Assembly: GCA_017399305.1 (NCBI GenBank)
Contig: JAFQDK010000042.1
Location: forward strand, 105,198 to 169,197
Length of the DNA stretch: 64,000 nt
From: Clostridia bacterium
Lineage (GTDB): Bacteria > Bacillota > Clostridia > Oscillospirales > CAG-272
Direction: 5' to 3'
Shown here: piece after piece, positions 62,926 to 64,000 of the stretch
Layout of the letters: each line of letters opens with the position of its first letter
Numbering within the stretch: the stretch's first letter is position 1
Program-made: the position numbers and the translations under genes
Notes under the pieces: model-generated
The model's database searches: none
Seen by the model: only the letters and a program-made list of their open reading frames with translations
Told to the model about the DNA's origin: nothing

Positions 62926-64000
62926 TTGAAAAGAGTTCTTTTAACCGCATTTGTTTGCGTGCTCACTGTTGTGATGCTTGCGCTTAACATCGGTGCTGCC
63001 AATAATGACATAAAAGTAATGCTTGATGGCGAGCGCGTGAAGTTTGATGTTGCCCCACAGATAATCAATAACCGTACCATGGTGCCTATTCGCGCTATTT
63101 TTGAAGAGCTTGGCGCGACCGTGGAGTGGGACGCATCTTCAAAAACTGCCACAGCCACAATTGATGACTATGTGGTAAGTTGCACCGTTGGCAGCCGATA
63201 CATCAACATCAACGGCTGGAATGTCAAAATGGATGTTACCCCTGTGATCATCAATAACAGAACGTTGATTCCTGCACGTTTTGCGGCAGAAGCGTTCAAT
63301 GCCAAGGTTGATTGGGTTGCATCGTCGAGAACTGCGTATATTACAAGCGCACATAATAATACACCCGATGCTGGTACACCTTGCTCAAATCACACTTATG
63401 ATGTACTTGGATATTGCAAAAACTGCGGCAACAGAGCTAATTACAGCACGAAGGATGTTGATGATTATACCGTAATTGTAGGCTCCGGCGGAGCAGAACA
63501 GAGATATTTCCCGTTTGCGCTTGAAGAAGTTCACGGTTATTACAGCGCAGGTGAGGAACTCACCGTAATTTCTCATGTCACAAATTACTATGGCGGACTT
63601 TGGTACATGGTAGAGAAAAACGGTGTGCGCAGACTTGTATATTCGGGTGATGTATACGTCGGCGGCGGAGTTACCATTGTTGTAGATCCTTATCCAACTG
63701 TCACTGCTACAACTATTGATATAAGTGCTAAATTCTATTATACCAATACGCGCCCGTCAACAGTATCTATCATTGCGGGTACAAACAGAACCAATCTTAA
63801 AGAGATAAACGTAATACAGGTAAACACAGAGTCAAATCCGTTTACAGTTACTGCAAAGCTTTCAAATCTTCAGCCGGGAACAGGATACTACTATCAGTTC
63901 AAGGCTGTGGCAGGTGGAGTTGAATACTATAGTGAATTATACAACGCGCCGACATCTATTGACGGCTCGTCTACAACACCCACAACACCCACAACACCCA
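62926..64000 (+). CDS. Secreted CuAO-N protein, incomplete at window edge
   Basis: Opens at TTG 62926 (KRVLLTAFVCVLTVVMLAL) after GAAGGGAAGG and is open to the window end, 358 codons. After a signal peptide come two halves of a CuAO-N module (about 25-140; NNRTMVPIRAIFEELG, NNRTLIPARFAAEAFN), a short CNHTYDVLGYCKNCG Cys/His motif (about 150-165), and a segment of about 80 residues followed by a fibronectin-III-like part (about 260-345; NLQPGTGYYYQFKAVAGG). The last codons repeat TTP. It lies five bases after the ygiQ-type stop. The rest of the protein is outside the window. Confidence 0.85.
   Translation, partial: MKRVLLTAFVCVLTVVMLALNIGAANNDIKVMLDGERVKFDVAPQIINNRTMVPIRAIFEELGATVEWDASSKTATATIDDYVVSCTVGSRYININGWNVKMDVTPVIINNRTLIPARFAAEAFNAKVDWVASSRTAYITSAHNNTPDAGTPCSNHTYDVLGYCKNCGNRANYSTKDVDDYTVIVGSGGAEQRYFPFALEEVHGYYSAGEELTVISHVTNYYGGLWYMVEKNGVRRLVYSGDVYVGGGVTIVVDPYPTVTATTIDISAKFYYTNTRPSTVSIIAGTNRTNLKEINVIQVNTESNPFTVTAKLSNLQPGTGYYYQFKAVAGGVEYYSELYNAPTSIDGSSTTPTTPTTP
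63973..63999 (+). repeat. Tandem 9-base repeat
   Basis: ACAACACCC occurs three times in a row (63973-63981, 63982-63990, 63991-63999) and continues past the window edge. It encodes a Thr-Thr-Pro linker in the incomplete CuAO-N protein, a stretch prone to slippage. Confidence 0.85.

Noticed and set aside
63973-63999. CRISPR-like repeats at the window end
   Set aside because: Only a 9-base tandem repeat without spacers; it encodes a Thr-Thr-Pro linker.

Overview
The window looks like a chromosome segment of a spore-forming, anaerobic, Gram-positive member of the Clostridia, by eye of moderate GC. Evidence: spoVS beside rny-ymdB, a Rex-type operator at adhE, a T-box ahead of ileS, a cobalamin riboswitch, the rimP-nusA-rnpM-ylxQ-infB order, and many surface proteins with SLH, copper-amine-oxidase-N (CuAO-N), lectin or dockerin modules. 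The SLH proteins and a CsaB-type pyruvyl transferase suggest an S-layer-like surface held on pyruvylated wall polysaccharide. The lineage below class is not resolved; a gut Oscillospirales- or Monoglobales-like organism would fit. No rRNA, tRNA, CRISPR array, insertion sequence or prophage was seen.

Layout. 0-1.9 kb: M29 aminopeptidase start, dut, and a B12-riboswitch-controlled DUF4430 lipoprotein plus ECF S component. 1.9-8.7 kb (minus): phosphotransferase, adhE with an upstream promoter/Rex box, LysR regulator, and a DUF1538 membrane protein with a PII-like partner. 9-13.7 kb (plus): aconitase, isocitrate dehydrogenase and citrate synthase, giving 2-oxoglutarate from oxaloacetate and acetyl-CoA. 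13.8-23.2 kb: a surface-protein and regulator island (SLH protein, stalk protein, AraC, XRE, RCC1-CuAO, two-TM coiled-coil protein, C-type-lectin-CuAO). 23.2-27.5 kb: abrB-like, spoVS, ymdB, rny, pyridoxal-kinase-like gene. 27.5-31.9 kb: Cys-repeat SLH protein, then DUF5685, a J-protein with a 12-Cys tail, and a small membrane protein. 31.9-39.7 kb (minus): gdpP-rplI-dnaB-tilS-hpt-ftsH. 39.8-40.7 kb: a broken YHYH/CuAO-N gene behind a perfect inverted repeat, then an orphan MraZ-like gene. 40.7-44.1 kb: ileS with T-box. 44.2-55.6 kb: secreted phosphoesterase with dockerin, SLH-GH43 enzyme, degenerate M23 protein, a 35-residue Cys-rich membrane peptide, MATE exporter, and a glycosyltransferase-CsaB fusion. 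55.6-61 kb: candidate structured RNA and the rimP-infB operon. 61-64 kb: YgiQ radical SAM protein and an incomplete CuAO-N protein.

The most interesting observations are: (i) a 19-bp perfect inverted repeat with a 10-nt loop at 39854-39901, where inverting only the loop would create a well-placed Shine-Dalgarno for the following gene, which also carries an in-frame amber codon; (ii) DUF5685, which shows two aspartate-rich motifs reminiscent of squalene/phytoene synthases, coupled to a Cys-tailed J-protein; (iii) DUF1538 with a tandem PII-like protein; (iv) an SLH protein with about ten Cys-rich repeats; and (v) an unassigned three-way-junction RNA candidate upstream of rimP.
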